A DNA stretch of 64,000 nt from positions 124,001 through 188,000 of the forward strand of contig NZ_SKCD01000055.1 in the NCBI RefSeq assembly GCF_006542765.1. Direction: 5' to 3'. Both the position numbers and the translations under genes were made by a program. Under the pieces are notes generated by a model. It worked only from the letters and a program-made list of their open reading frames with translations, did not search any database and was not told where the DNA came from. The stretch's first letter is position 1; every line of letters begins with the position of its first letter. The DNA is from Paenibacillus luteus. Its GTDB lineage: Bacteria > Bacillota > Bacilli > Paenibacillales > Paenibacillaceae. Shown here piece by piece: positions 36,529 to 45,353 of this stretch.

Positions 36529-36564
36529 AAAAGGCGAATTCCAATTTGGGATTCGCCTTTTGTT
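36529..36564 (+). terminator. intrinsic terminator after the repressor gene
   Basis: AAAAGGCGAAT/ATTCGCCTTTT, 11 bp, with a CCAA...TTGG inner helix and a T-rich tail. Confidence 0.9.
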
Positions 36565-36596
36565 TATCATCCATTCTGGTTGAAGTTCAGATCAAG

Positions 36597-36621
36597 TTGT
36601 CACATGACAAAAAAATGACAA
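36597..36621 (+). promoter_or_regulatory. palindromic operator-like site before the 45-aa gene
   Basis: TTGTCA-CA-TGACAA is a perfect 6-2-6 palindrome, and a third TGACAA half-site follows at 36616-36621. TATATT at 36652-36657 may be the -10 of the small gene. Confidence 0.4.
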
Positions 36622-36678
36622 CGATCACTATTAGTCAAGTGTGAATTGAATTATATTAGTTTTAAAGGAGGGGGACTA

Positions 36679-36816
36679 ATGCCTCATTTTTATTTTCGGA
36701 GAATTTGGACGCCCTTAATGCTGATTGGGATTCAATTTTACAAAGACGATCATGGTGATCTTTGGTATAAGATCTTCTCCGGCCGCAGGAAGCGGCTTTC
36801 GAAAGCGATAGCATAA
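36679..36816 (+). CDS. 45-aa small basic protein, unrecognised
   Basis: ATG with AAAGGAGGGGG five bases upstream, 45 codons, TAA stop. The product begins MPHFYFRRIWTPLMLIGIQF. It has an aromatic/basic start, a short hydrophobic centre, an acidic KDDHGD turn and a basic tail (SGRRKRLSKAIA). It has its own operator-like palindrome upstream and its own terminator 47 bases downstream, so it is very likely a real gene. A membrane-associated peptide or a regulator is possible; I know no family. Confidence 0.65.
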   Translation: MPHFYFRRIWTPLMLIGIQFYKDDHGDLWYKIFSGRRKRLSKAIA

Positions 36817-36862
36817 TCAGGGTTAGCATGACATTATAGTGAACCAAATGGAAACAGAAAAT

Positions 36863-36888
36863 GAGACACCTTAGCGGGTGTCTCTTTT
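36863..36888 (+). terminator. intrinsic terminator of the 45-aa gene
   Basis: GAGACACC/GGTGTCTC stem with a six-base loop, then TTTTCT. Confidence 0.88.
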
Positions 36889-37060
36889 CTATTGTCCTAT
36901 AAAAGCAGGACAGCTTCACAGGTTTGAAGCGGGCAAAATGGCGTACCTTGCTCTGATATTACGAGCCTTGTAAATCGATTGTAAGGATTACCCTTCTCAT
37001 GCATAATGAGTGTACGTGTTCATGATAATCAACGCATTCCAACAGACTGGAGAGGCTTCG

Positions 37061-38686
37061 ATGTACAAAGTGATTATTGTCGATGATGAAGCGGTAGTTC
37101 GAATCGGATTAAAAAATACGATCCAGTGGCACGAGCATGGCTTCGAGCTGATCGGCGATTATGCCAATGGCCGGGAGGCCTGGGATGCCGTCGAGCTGGA
37201 CCGGCCGGAGCTGGTCATCTCGGACATTAGCATGCCGTTTATGGACGGGCTGGAGCTGGCCGGACTTATTTCGGCGCAATATCCATACATAAAAATGATT
37301 ATTTTGACTGGCTTTGATGAATTTGAATATGCGCAGCAGGCGATCCGGCTTAAAATATCGGATTTTATTCTTAAGCCGATTACGGCGCAGGAAATCCGGC
37401 AGCTGCTCGATCGCATCAAAGGGGAAATGGACGAGGAGAAGCAGCGGCGCGAGGATCTTAGCAGGCTGAACAGCCAGCTGGAGCAAAGCTTGCCTTTGTT
37501 AAAGGAACGATTTCTGGAGCGTTTGGTAGCGGTAGGGCTTGGCGAAGCGGCAATCGCGGAGCGGCTAACTTATTTCAGCCTTCCGCCCATGCCGCAGCCG
37601 TATTTGGTTATGGTCGTGGATATTGATGATTTTGGCAGCCGCGTGTTCGCTTCGTATGAACATGATGCCGAGTTTTTGCGGTTCGCGGCGTACGATATCT
37701 TTCAGGAGACGGCCGCGCGTGAACAGGTGCTTGCCTTCCGAACCCGGGAGGAGAGGATGGTTGCAATCGTTTACGGAGAGAACGACGAGAGTCTCTTGTA
37801 TGAGCGGGTATATTCGCTTGCGGAGGAAATACGCTATCATATCAAGAAATATTTGAATTTCACGGTTACTGTTGGAATCGGCCGAGTCTGCACGAACGCC
37901 GAGCAGCTTCCGACTTCTTACAAAAGCGCGTTGTCCGTGCTCGATTACCGCTTCCTGCTGGGCAAAAACAAGGTGCTGAGCATTACGGATATTGAGGGGA
38001 AATCCTCGAATGCCTTGCCGCTAAGCAACGATTGGGACCGCAAGCTTGCCGCGGCCGTCAAAACAGGCGCGATCCAAGAAGCGTACCTGTTAATTGACTC
38101 GGGGGTCGCCGAGCTGAAGAGCTCCATGGTTCCGGCAGAAGCCTGCCTGCTTCAAATGCAGAAGGTAGTGCTGTCGCTTATGAATTCGATCCAAGAGCTG
38201 GCCATTCACGAGATCGATCCGGTCTTTGGGGAGCAAATCAAGCTGATGGATATCCTGAAGTTCAAGACGCTGGATGAGGTTGAACTGTGGCTGAAGGAAG
38301 TCGTGCGATCGGTCATATCTACCGTTACGGATAACCGGAATTATTTGACGAACAAGCAGATTCACCAAGCGGTCAAATACATTGATACGAACTATGCCAA
38401 TGAGAAAATGTCGCTTCAGGACCTGTGCCGCCATGTGCTCATGAGCACAAGCTATTTCAGCCTGGTATTCAAGCAGCATACGGGAGAAACCTTTATCGAG
38501 TATCTGACGGGGACGCGAGTAGGCAAGGCAAAGGAGCTGCTTCATAACTCAACGCTGAAGCTATATGAGATCGCTGAGCAAGTCGGCTACAAGGACCCGA
38601 ACTATTTCAGCATTATTTTTAAGAAGCATACCGGTATGACGCCTAAGGATTACCGTGACAAACAAATTAAGGGGAGCGGAGTCTAG
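37061..38686 (+). CDS. YesN-type response regulator with AraC DNA-binding domain (second system)
   Basis: The ATG at 37061 has GGAGAGG upstream; a longer frame from 37010 lacks one. The product is 541 aa. The receiver has D8/D9, phospho-acceptor D55 (VISDISMPFMDG) and K105. A YesN middle region follows, then AraC-type HTH units at about 430-535 (LQDLCRHVLMSTSYFSLVFK, AEQVGYKDPNYFSIIFKKH). The kinase gene starts one base after its stop. It likely controls the binding-protein and permease genes at 41.5-46.2 kb. Confidence 0.92.
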   Translation: MYKVIIVDDEAVVRIGLKNTIQWHEHGFELIGDYANGREAWDAVELDRPELVISDISMPFMDGLELAGLISAQYPYIKMIILTGFDEFEYAQQAIRLKISDFILKPITAQEIRQLLDRIKGEMDEEKQRREDLSRLNSQLEQSLPLLKERFLERLVAVGLGEAAIAERLTYFSLPPMPQPYLVMVVDIDDFGSRVFASYEHDAEFLRFAAYDIFQETAAREQVLAFRTREERMVAIVYGENDESLLYERVYSLAEEIRYHIKKYLNFTVTVGIGRVCTNAEQLPTSYKSALSVLDYRFLLGKNKVLSITDIEGKSSNALPLSNDWDRKLAAAVKTGAIQEAYLLIDSGVAELKSSMVPAEACLLQMQKVVLSLMNSIQELAIHEIDPVFGEQIKLMDILKFKTLDEVELWLKEVVRSVISTVTDNRNYLTNKQIHQAVKYIDTNYANEKMSLQDLCRHVLMSTSYFSLVFKQHTGETFIEYLTGTRVGKAKELLHNSTLKLYEIAEQVGYKDPNYFSIIFKKHTGMTPKDYRDKQIKGSGV

Positions 38687-38687
38687 C

Positions 38688-40472
38688 ATGCTCAAGGAAC
38701 GTTTCTTTCCCTTATTCCCGCTAAAGAGCATTCAATCCAATATCTCTTTGGCGTTCTCGTTATTGATTTTAGCGGCAATCGTGTTGACCAGCTTGGTTAG
38801 CTACCAGGTGTCGGTCTCTGCGGTAGAGAGAAACTCCAAGGGCTATATTGAAGAAATCATAAAGCAGGTCAACCTCAATATACAATCCTATGTCGATAAT
38901 ATGGAAAATATCTCGCTGCTTGCCTTGACCAACAAGGATGTGAAATATTATATCTCCGACAATAGCTTTATCAGCTCAGAGAACCGCCGTACCTACGAAA
39001 AACGAATTTCGGATTTATTCCAAGCCATCCTCTATACGCGCAACGACATCGCCTCCATTATGGTATTCGGCTACAACGGTCGTTTTGTTTCTGACCGGAG
39101 AATTACAACCATGAATCCAAACACCAAGCTGGAGGACCAGGCATGGTACCAGATGGCGAAGGCGGCAGGCGGGCAATCCGTCGTATCCGCGCCCCATGTG
39201 CAAAGCCTGATCGAAAACGAATACCGCTGGGTCGTATCTTTAAGCAGGGAGCTCAAAAATACGGATGGCATAACCGCCGAAGGCGTTCTGCTGGTGGATT
39301 TGAACCTCAGCGTCATCAACGATATTTGCAATAACATCAACCTCGGCAAAAAAGGCTATCTCTTCATCGTGGACGATAAAGGAAATATCGTTTACCATCC
39401 TCAGCAGCAGCTGATTGACAGCAACCTGCGGACCGAACACATCTCAGAAGTTCTTCAAGCATCCAGCGGTCAATCCTTTATTATGGACAAGGGCGACGGC
39501 AAACGCATTTATTCCGTACAAGACACGAATTTCGGCTGGCGAATCGCTGGGGTCGCCTATACGGATGACCTTATTGCCAGCAAGGACGATTTGCGCAATT
39601 CGATTATTTTCTACTCAGTGTTCGGACTGGCAATTTCCTTGCTTATTTCGGTAGGGCTCTCTCACCGTCTATCCAAGCCGATTAAAGTGCTACAATCGGA
39701 TATGAAGCAGGTGGAGAAAGGAAATTTCGATATTCAGACCGAGATTGGCCAGATGAACGAGATCGGGCAGCTCGGACGCTCATTTAATCTGATGGTCAGC
39801 CGAACGAAGTTTTTAATGGAGGAGACCATTCAGAATCAGGAAAACAAGCGCAAGAGCGAGCTGCTGCTGCTTCAATCGCAGATCAACCCGCATTTTTTGT
39901 ATAACACGCTGGACTCGATTGTCTGGATGGCCGAGCAAAAGCAGCATGAGGAGGTCGTACTGATGACTTCCGCGTTAGCTAAGCTGTTTCGCGCCAGCAT
40001 TACGAAGGACCAAGAGCTGGTGCCGATTCGCGTGGAAGTCGAGCATATCACCAATTATTTGCTCATTCAGAAAATGCGCTACAACGAGGAGCTGAACTAC
40101 GTCCTTGATATTGATGAGGGCATCTTGGGCTTCAAGACCTTAAAGATATTGCTACAGCCGTTTGTGGAAAATGCGATTTATCACGGCATTCGCAGCATGT
40201 ACGGCATGGAGGATGGCCTGATTACGATCCGTGGAAGACAATCGGGAGAGCATATTCGGTTTGAAGTGGAAGATAACGGGCTAGGGATGACGCCGGAGCA
40301 GGCCTCGCGGCTTCTGATCAACTATGAGGAAGACGGGCGAAATCAGGGAATCGGCATTCGAAATGTCAACGAGCGGATCAAGCTGTATTTCGGCCATGAA
40401 TATGGCATTCAAATCCGTAGTGAAATCGAGGAAGGCACATGCATAACCATCGTAATACCCAAACTCGCTTAA
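38688..40472 (+). CDS. YesM-type sensor histidine kinase (second system)
   Basis: The ATG at 38688 with GGGGAGCGGAG upstream gives 594 aa: TM1 about 19-40, an extracytoplasmic dCache-like sensor (about 45-290) and TM2 about 300-318. HAMP follows, then the His_kinase core with H402 in SQINPHFLYNTLD. The ATP-binding domain has QPFVENAIYHG and GIGIRNVNER. The next gene encodes an RbsB-like protein held outside the membrane, a likely sensing partner. Confidence 0.92.
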   Translation: MLKERFFPLFPLKSIQSNISLAFSLLILAAIVLTSLVSYQVSVSAVERNSKGYIEEIIKQVNLNIQSYVDNMENISLLALTNKDVKYYISDNSFISSENRRTYEKRISDLFQAILYTRNDIASIMVFGYNGRFVSDRRITTMNPNTKLEDQAWYQMAKAAGGQSVVSAPHVQSLIENEYRWVVSLSRELKNTDGITAEGVLLVDLNLSVINDICNNINLGKKGYLFIVDDKGNIVYHPQQQLIDSNLRTEHISEVLQASSGQSFIMDKGDGKRIYSVQDTNFGWRIAGVAYTDDLIASKDDLRNSIIFYSVFGLAISLLISVGLSHRLSKPIKVLQSDMKQVEKGNFDIQTEIGQMNEIGQLGRSFNLMVSRTKFLMEETIQNQENKRKSELLLLQSQINPHFLYNTLDSIVWMAEQKQHEEVVLMTSALAKLFRASITKDQELVPIRVEVEHITNYLLIQKMRYNEELNYVLDIDEGILGFKTLKILLQPFVENAIYHGIRSMYGMEDGLITIRGRQSGEHIRFEVEDNGLGMTPEQASRLLINYEEDGRNQGIGIRNVNERIKLYFGHEYGIQIRSEIEEGTCITIVIPKLA

Positions 40473-40485
40473 GGGGTGCAGACTT

Positions 40486-41472
40486 GTGCGCAAGCATCGA
40501 TTAACGTTTTGGCTTATCCTGATTATTGCCGCTGTCGGCATCTATACTTTATTTAATTTTAGATTGTTTTCAGGCGCGCATCAGGAGGAGAGAAATGTGA
40601 CGGTCATCCTAAAAACCTTGAACGTACGGTTGGATTTCTGGCAAGCGGTCAGTCAAGGCGCCGAAGCGGCAGCCAAGGAGATGGGCATCCGTTTGAGTGT
40701 GGACGGGCCGCTCTCCGAGGACGATGCGGAAGGGCAGCTGCGGCTGCTCGAGGAAGCGATCGAGCGAAAACCGCAGGCGATTGTGATTGCCCCAATTGCG
40801 GACAAGCGGATGCCGGAAGCGTTCGCTAAGGCTCGTGAAGCAGGCATCCAGCTGGTCATTATTAATGACTCGCCTGACGCGACGTCTGCTCCCATTATCG
40901 TGACCACCGATCATGGAAAAGCAGGGCGTCTTGCAGGAGAGGCGGCCATTGAGGCTACGGATGGTTACCCCTTGATTGCAGTCATCAGCGATGAAGAGTC
41001 GTCTGCCGTTTCAGAAGAACGGCTGAAGGGGCTGCGGCATGCGCTCGCCAGTTACTCAGAGAGCGTAATTGGAACCTATTACGCAGACAACGCCGAGGAT
41101 CGTGCCTATGCGATAGTTATGGAGCTGCTGCGAAGGGGGGAGCCCATCAATGCCATTATTGCTTTGAATGAGTCGGCATCGCAAGGGGCTGCCGCTGTGC
41201 TCAAAGAGCTGAATAAAGCGATGGAGATCAAGCTGATTGGTTTCGACAGCACCAGCGACGAGGTTCAATTGCTGGAGTCAGGAACGATGACGGCCTCCAT
41301 CGTGCAGAAGCCCTTCAATATGGGTTACCTTGGCGTGAAAATAGCGCAGAAGCTGATGACCGGCGGCAAAGCAGAGCCGGTTACCTATATCGACTCCAAT
41401 GTCATAACGAAGGAAAATATGTACACGACGGAAAATCAGAAGCTGCTGTTTCCCTTTATCAATAGCAAATAG
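40486..41472 (+). CDS. membrane-anchored RbsB-like substrate-binding protein, probable sensor accessory
   Basis: GTG start with AAGGGG upstream, 13 bases after the kinase. The product is 328 aa with an N-terminal helix (about 7-25) and no lipobox, so it is probably an uncleaved anchor. The rest is a Peripla_BP_4 fold (VTVILKTLNVRLDFWQAVSQ, IVIAPIADKRMPEAF, IIALNESASQGAAAVL, LIGFDSTSDEV). It has no matching RbsA/RbsC genes nearby and lies directly behind a YesM kinase. A role in presenting sugar to the kinase is more likely than transport (inference). Confidence 0.8.
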   Translation: MRKHRLTFWLILIIAAVGIYTLFNFRLFSGAHQEERNVTVILKTLNVRLDFWQAVSQGAEAAAKEMGIRLSVDGPLSEDDAEGQLRLLEEAIERKPQAIVIAPIADKRMPEAFAKAREAGIQLVIINDSPDATSAPIIVTTDHGKAGRLAGEAAIEATDGYPLIAVISDEESSAVSEERLKGLRHALASYSESVIGTYYADNAEDRAYAIVMELLRRGEPINAIIALNESASQGAAAVLKELNKAMEIKLIGFDSTSDEVQLLESGTMTASIVQKPFNMGYLGVKIAQKLMTGGKAEPVTYIDSNVITKENMYTTENQKLLFPFINSK

Positions 41473-41501
41473 AATGCTTTTTTGGAAGGACAAGATGCAC
41501 G

Positions 41502-42800
41502 ATGCCGCTTAAAAAAGCCCGTAATGATAAGCCTTTTGCGACCGTAGCCTTGCTATTGGCCGGCACCCTTCTACTTGCTTCCTGCATGAATGCGAGCCCT
41601 TCGTCCAGCGCCCCTCCAAAGGAGGAGAGAGCTCTTATCCGCTTCGTGGCTGCGGAATACAGTACGGAGACGAAGCCGCTGCTGGAGAAGCTGGTGAAGG
41701 AATTTGGCAGAAGGAACCCGCTGATTGATGTTGAGCTGCAGGTGGCCAACTGGGATATTCTAGATGGCGTCTATACATCGATGATTAGCAAGAATCAGCC
41801 CCCGGATCTGCTGAATACGAATGTGTATGCCCACTATGCGAAGGATGGCTTGCTCAACAATATGACCGACATTATGTCGCCTGAGCTAGCGAGCAAGCTT
41901 TATCCGAATTTAGTCGAAATGGATCAAATGGACGGCATCCAGTATGCGATACCGTACGTGGCGACTACAAGAAATCTTTATTATAACAAGGAGCTCTTTC
42001 AGAAAGCGGGCATTGCCGCCCCTCCATCAACCTGGTCTGAGCTTGCGCAGGCTGCCCAAAAAATTAAAGCGTTAGGCATGGCGGAAGGGGTCGGCGTGGA
42101 CCTAACGGATAATGAAACGCATGCTTCTTTATCCTATGTCTTCTATGGTTCGGGCGGAGGGTGGATGAAGGATGGGAAATGGCAAATCAATTCACCGGGC
42201 AATGTCGAGGGAGTCAGCTTCCTGAAGGAGCTGTTCGATAAAGGCTTGACCGATCCTGAGCCTACCGTGACAACTCGCGATGAGAAGCAGCGCATTATGG
42301 GCGGAGGGCAGCTTGCGATGATGATCTCCGGTAACTATTTCTCGACCGTAGTTCCGAAGGAATACCCAGCACTTCAGTGGGGCAAAGGGCCGATGCCTGT
42401 GAAGGATGGGCAGCCGCCAATCAGCTTTGGCGTGCATGACGTGCTTGTTTCATTTAAGACCGATCACACCAATCAAGAAGCGTTGTCGAAGTTTCTTGAC
42501 TTTTTATACGATGACCGGGAATACGAGGAAATGATCAAACGCGAAGGTTTTCTGCCCGCAACGATGACGGTAGGCACCCGCTTATCCGAGCAGGACGAAG
42601 AAATGAAGAAAGACCTGGAAGAACTCCGCCAAGCAAATTTCTATCCGGTAAGGGAACCCTCCTGGCAAGCCGTACTGGATTACGCGCGCAAGATGGGTGA
42701 TGCTATTCTGTATGAGCATATGAGTCCAAAAGAGGCGCTCGACGAGCTGCAGCATTTCGCCGAAAGCAAGCAAAGTCAGATCAATGCAGCGAAAAAATAG
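41502..42800 (+). CDS. family-1 extracellular sugar-binding lipoprotein
   Basis: ATG with GGAAGGA upstream, 432 aa, lipobox LASC (Cys about 28), family-1 solute-binding fold (DLLNTNVYAHYAKDGLLNNM, YAIPYVATTRNLYYNKELFQ). It is the first of two binding lipoproteins in this cluster. The two differ strongly in sequence, so the importer may accept two ligands, or one may be a sensor. No permease separates it from the sensing genes, so either role is open. Confidence 0.88.
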   Translation: MPLKKARNDKPFATVALLLAGTLLLASCMNASPSSSAPPKEERALIRFVAAEYSTETKPLLEKLVKEFGRRNPLIDVELQVANWDILDGVYTSMISKNQPPDLLNTNVYAHYAKDGLLNNMTDIMSPELASKLYPNLVEMDQMDGIQYAIPYVATTRNLYYNKELFQKAGIAAPPSTWSELAQAAQKIKALGMAEGVGVDLTDNETHASLSYVFYGSGGGWMKDGKWQINSPGNVEGVSFLKELFDKGLTDPEPTVTTRDEKQRIMGGGQLAMMISGNYFSTVVPKEYPALQWGKGPMPVKDGQPPISFGVHDVLVSFKTDHTNQEALSKFLDFLYDDREYEEMIKREGFLPATMTVGTRLSEQDEEMKKDLEELRQANFYPVREPSWQAVLDYARKMGDAILYEHMSPKEALDELQHFAESKQSQINAAKK

Positions 42801-42885
42801 ACGGAAGCAGAGTAGATCGCTATAGCGATGGCAAGGAAAAGAAAATAATCAAGAATATATGGAAGATATTCGATAGAGTTCAGAG

Positions 42886-42971
42886 CCCTCCCAAACTATG
42901 ATGAAATTACGCATTTGAGCTTTGTTAAGAGCTCGTAAATGGCAGCGTAAACACATTATTTTTTGGGAGGG
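42886..42971 (+). promoter_or_regulatory. predicted anti-Shine-Dalgarno switch before the second binding lipoprotein
   Basis: CCCTCCCAAA (42886-42895) is the exact complement of TTTGGGAGGG (42962-42971), which contains the ribosome site of the gene starting at 42981. The 66 bases between hold an alternative hairpin GAGCT/AGCTC at 42917-42934. Pairing would hide the ribosome site. Confidence 0.5.
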
Positions 42972-42980
42972 TTTGCTTTC

Positions 42981-44348
42981 ATGATGATGAAGAAAAAGTT
43001 TGCAGCGCTCGGAATTGCCGTTATATTGGCTGCCGTGTCGTTAGCAGGATGCGGATCGGGTAACACCAACAGCGAGGCAACGAATAAGCCTACCAATGCG
43101 GCGCCTGCCGCTGAGGAAACAAGCACGCCGGATGCCGGCAATGAACCGGCTAAGCTGACCGGAGACTTCGAGATCCAATACTTCGTTGGCGGCTATGGCG
43201 ACAAATGGTGGAAGAAGGTTATCGCTGATTTCCAAGCTGCAAATCCCGACCTGAAAATTAAAGAATCATCCGGTCCCAAAATCAATGACCAAAACCGGCC
43301 CCGCTGGATCGGCGGCAATCCTCCTGACTTCGTATACATCGACGGACCGGTTCTGAATGACCGCCAGATGGTAGAGGATGGCCAGCTGGAAGATTTGACG
43401 GACTGGCTGAAGGATGCCAAAAACGTTGACGGCGACCTCATTACCGATATCCTCGCGCAACCCGCTCAGCAATTTGATGGCAAAGTGTACAATATTCCGC
43501 TCGTCTTGAACTCATGGGGCGTATTCTGGAACAAAGCGCTCTTTAAGGAAAAAGGCTGGAGCGAGCCAACGGACTTCGCATCCTTCCTTGCCGTGAGCGA
43601 CAAAATCAAAGCGGACGGCATTACTCCTTTCATTCATACAGGCAAATACCCGTATTATATCAACGGTTCGATTCTGTATCCTGCAATCGTGTCGGCGAAC
43701 AACAACGATTATACGATTCTGCAAGACATGGCGGCGAATAAAGTGGAAGCGTTCGAAAGCCCTGCGGTGCTTGCGGCGCTGAACAAAATTGTAGAGCTGC
43801 GCGACAAAGGATTTATCGACAAGGCTTCCATCCAAATCAATCATACCGATTCCCAAATGCTGTTCCTGCAAAATAAAGATGCATTCATTCCTAACGGCTT
43901 GTGGCTTCCTAACGAGATGGCCAAGGATATTCCTGCCGGCTTCGACTTTGGCTTCATTCCTTCCGTTACGCAGGAAGCGGGCGGCAAAGTGGTAGCCAAC
44001 ACCTCGACGTCTACAGTAGCGATTGCCAAGAACGGCAAGAACAAAGAAGCGGCCAAGGCGTTCCTGCAATTTATTTTCTCCAAAGCTCAAGCTTCGCAAT
44101 GGGCCGAGCTAAGCGGCGCGCCATCCAACATTAAAGGCGACATTAGCGCTTCGAACGCGCCAAGCTTCGTGAAGGACGCCGCTAAATATTTGACGGACCC
44201 GAACACAATCGTTATTCCGACCATTACGTACAACGCGGACGTGGATAAGGCGATGATGGACGCAACGGATGCGTTGACCATCAGTACGATTACGCCGGAG
44301 GAATGGGTAAAACGGGTAACGGATGCTGTCAAAAAAGCGAGCAAATAA
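42981..44348 (+). CDS. family-1 sugar-binding lipoprotein of the second importer (NgcE-like features)
   Basis: The ATG at 42981 has GGGAGGG nine bases upstream. The product is 455 aa with lipobox LAGC (Cys about 24), a Thr/Asn/Pro/Glu linker and a family-1 binding fold. A segment PNGLWLPNEM recalls NgcE-type GlcNAc/chitobiose binding proteins, but I am not sure of the ligand. The two permease genes follow, after a GC-rich hairpin. Confidence 0.88.
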   Translation: MMMKKKFAALGIAVILAAVSLAGCGSGNTNSEATNKPTNAAPAAEETSTPDAGNEPAKLTGDFEIQYFVGGYGDKWWKKVIADFQAANPDLKIKESSGPKINDQNRPRWIGGNPPDFVYIDGPVLNDRQMVEDGQLEDLTDWLKDAKNVDGDLITDILAQPAQQFDGKVYNIPLVLNSWGVFWNKALFKEKGWSEPTDFASFLAVSDKIKADGITPFIHTGKYPYYINGSILYPAIVSANNNDYTILQDMAANKVEAFESPAVLAALNKIVELRDKGFIDKASIQINHTDSQMLFLQNKDAFIPNGLWLPNEMAKDIPAGFDFGFIPSVTQEAGGKVVANTSTSTVAIAKNGKNKEAAKAFLQFIFSKAQASQWAELSGAPSNIKGDISASNAPSFVKDAAKYLTDPNTIVIPTITYNADVDKAMMDATDALTISTITPEEWVKRVTDAVKKASK

Positions 44349-44374
44349 ATAACCTTTAACAGATGCAGAGCAGG

Positions 44375-44406
44375 GGCGGCCGAGGCAAATAAACGCCGCG
44401 GCCGCC
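44375..44406 (+). terminator. intercistronic hairpin between binding protein and permeases
   Basis: GGCGGCC/GGCCGCC with an inner GGC/GCC pair and no U-tract. Such hairpins commonly stabilise the binding-protein message or cause partial termination, giving more binding protein than permease. Confidence 0.55.
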
Positions 44407-44437
44407 TTCTGTGAGTTTACTCGGGGGGATGGGGAGC

Positions 44438-45340
44438 ATGAACTCAGGGACAGTCAAATGGCAGAGAAATCTATTTATCGCATCATTCATCGTTCCTACG
44501 CTGCTGTTTTTTGGCGTATTTACGATTTATCCGGTCGCGCAAGGCCTGTATTATTCCTTCTTTGATTGGTCCGGCATGTCGGACAAGAAAACATTCGTCG
44601 GCTTCGATAATTTCGTAGAAATGTTCCATGATCCGATCATTTGGAGAGCGATCGGCAATGATTATTTCCTTGTCGCGGGAAAAATCGTCGGCATTATGCT
44701 GCTGGCAACCTTTTTCGCGGTGGCGCTGACTCGTTTCGGCTTTAGGCTGGCCGGGTTTTTCCGCTCGATTTTTTTCATACCGAATGTTATTTCCGTCGTT
44801 GTTATCGGCGTATTGTGGAATTTCATATATAATCCGCAAATCGGCTTTCTGAATGGTTTTTTATCGTTGTTTACGAAGGAACAGGTGACGATAACTTGGC
44901 TAGGCTTTCCCGGCCATACGATATGGATGCTTCTTCCGCCGGCGATTTGGGCCGGGATCGGCTTTTATATGATTTTGCTCATCGCGGCTATCCAGAGCAT
45001 TCCTGAGTCGTATTACGAGGCGGCCAGCATCGAGGGCGCGGGGCAGTGGAAGCAGTTCTGGAGCATTACGGTACCGCTCACTTGGGAGCAGATTAAAGTG
45101 TCTATTCTGAACATTATGATGACGACGCTGAACGGCTCCTTTGTAATCGTCTGGATCATGACCGAGGGCGGACCGGACAACAGCACGCAGGTGATGGGCT
45201 CCTATCTGTATCAGATGGCGTTCCGGCAATATCATTTCGGCTATGGCGCGGCTATAGGATTTATTATTCTGGTATTGTCACTCATTACGACCATCGTGCT
45301 GCAGCGGTTGATGCGCCATGATACGGTCGAGATGAGCTAA
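44438..45340 (+). CDS. sugar ABC transporter permease (MalF/UgpA type)
   Basis: I chose ATG 44438 because the GGGGGG run lies nine bases upstream; an earlier GTG at 44411 is weaker. The product is 300 aa with six membrane helices and the EAA loop SYYEAASIEGAGQWKQFWSI. It pairs with the next permease, 13 bases downstream. There is no ATPase in the cluster. Confidence 0.9.
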   Translation: MNSGTVKWQRNLFIASFIVPTLLFFGVFTIYPVAQGLYYSFFDWSGMSDKKTFVGFDNFVEMFHDPIIWRAIGNDYFLVAGKIVGIMLLATFFAVALTRFGFRLAGFFRSIFFIPNVISVVVIGVLWNFIYNPQIGFLNGFLSLFTKEQVTITWLGFPGHTIWMLLPPAIWAGIGFYMILLIAAIQSIPESYYEAASIEGAGQWKQFWSITVPLTWEQIKVSILNIMMTTLNGSFVIVWIMTEGGPDNSTQVMGSYLYQMAFRQYHFGYGAAIGFIILVLSLITTIVLQRLMRHDTVEMS

Positions 45341-45353
45341 GGGGGATACAGCG

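Noticed and set aside
42940-42953. cre-like TGGCAGCGTAAACA before the binding lipoprotein at 42981
   Set aside because: Two mismatches at fixed positions of the cre consensus; too weak to list as a site.
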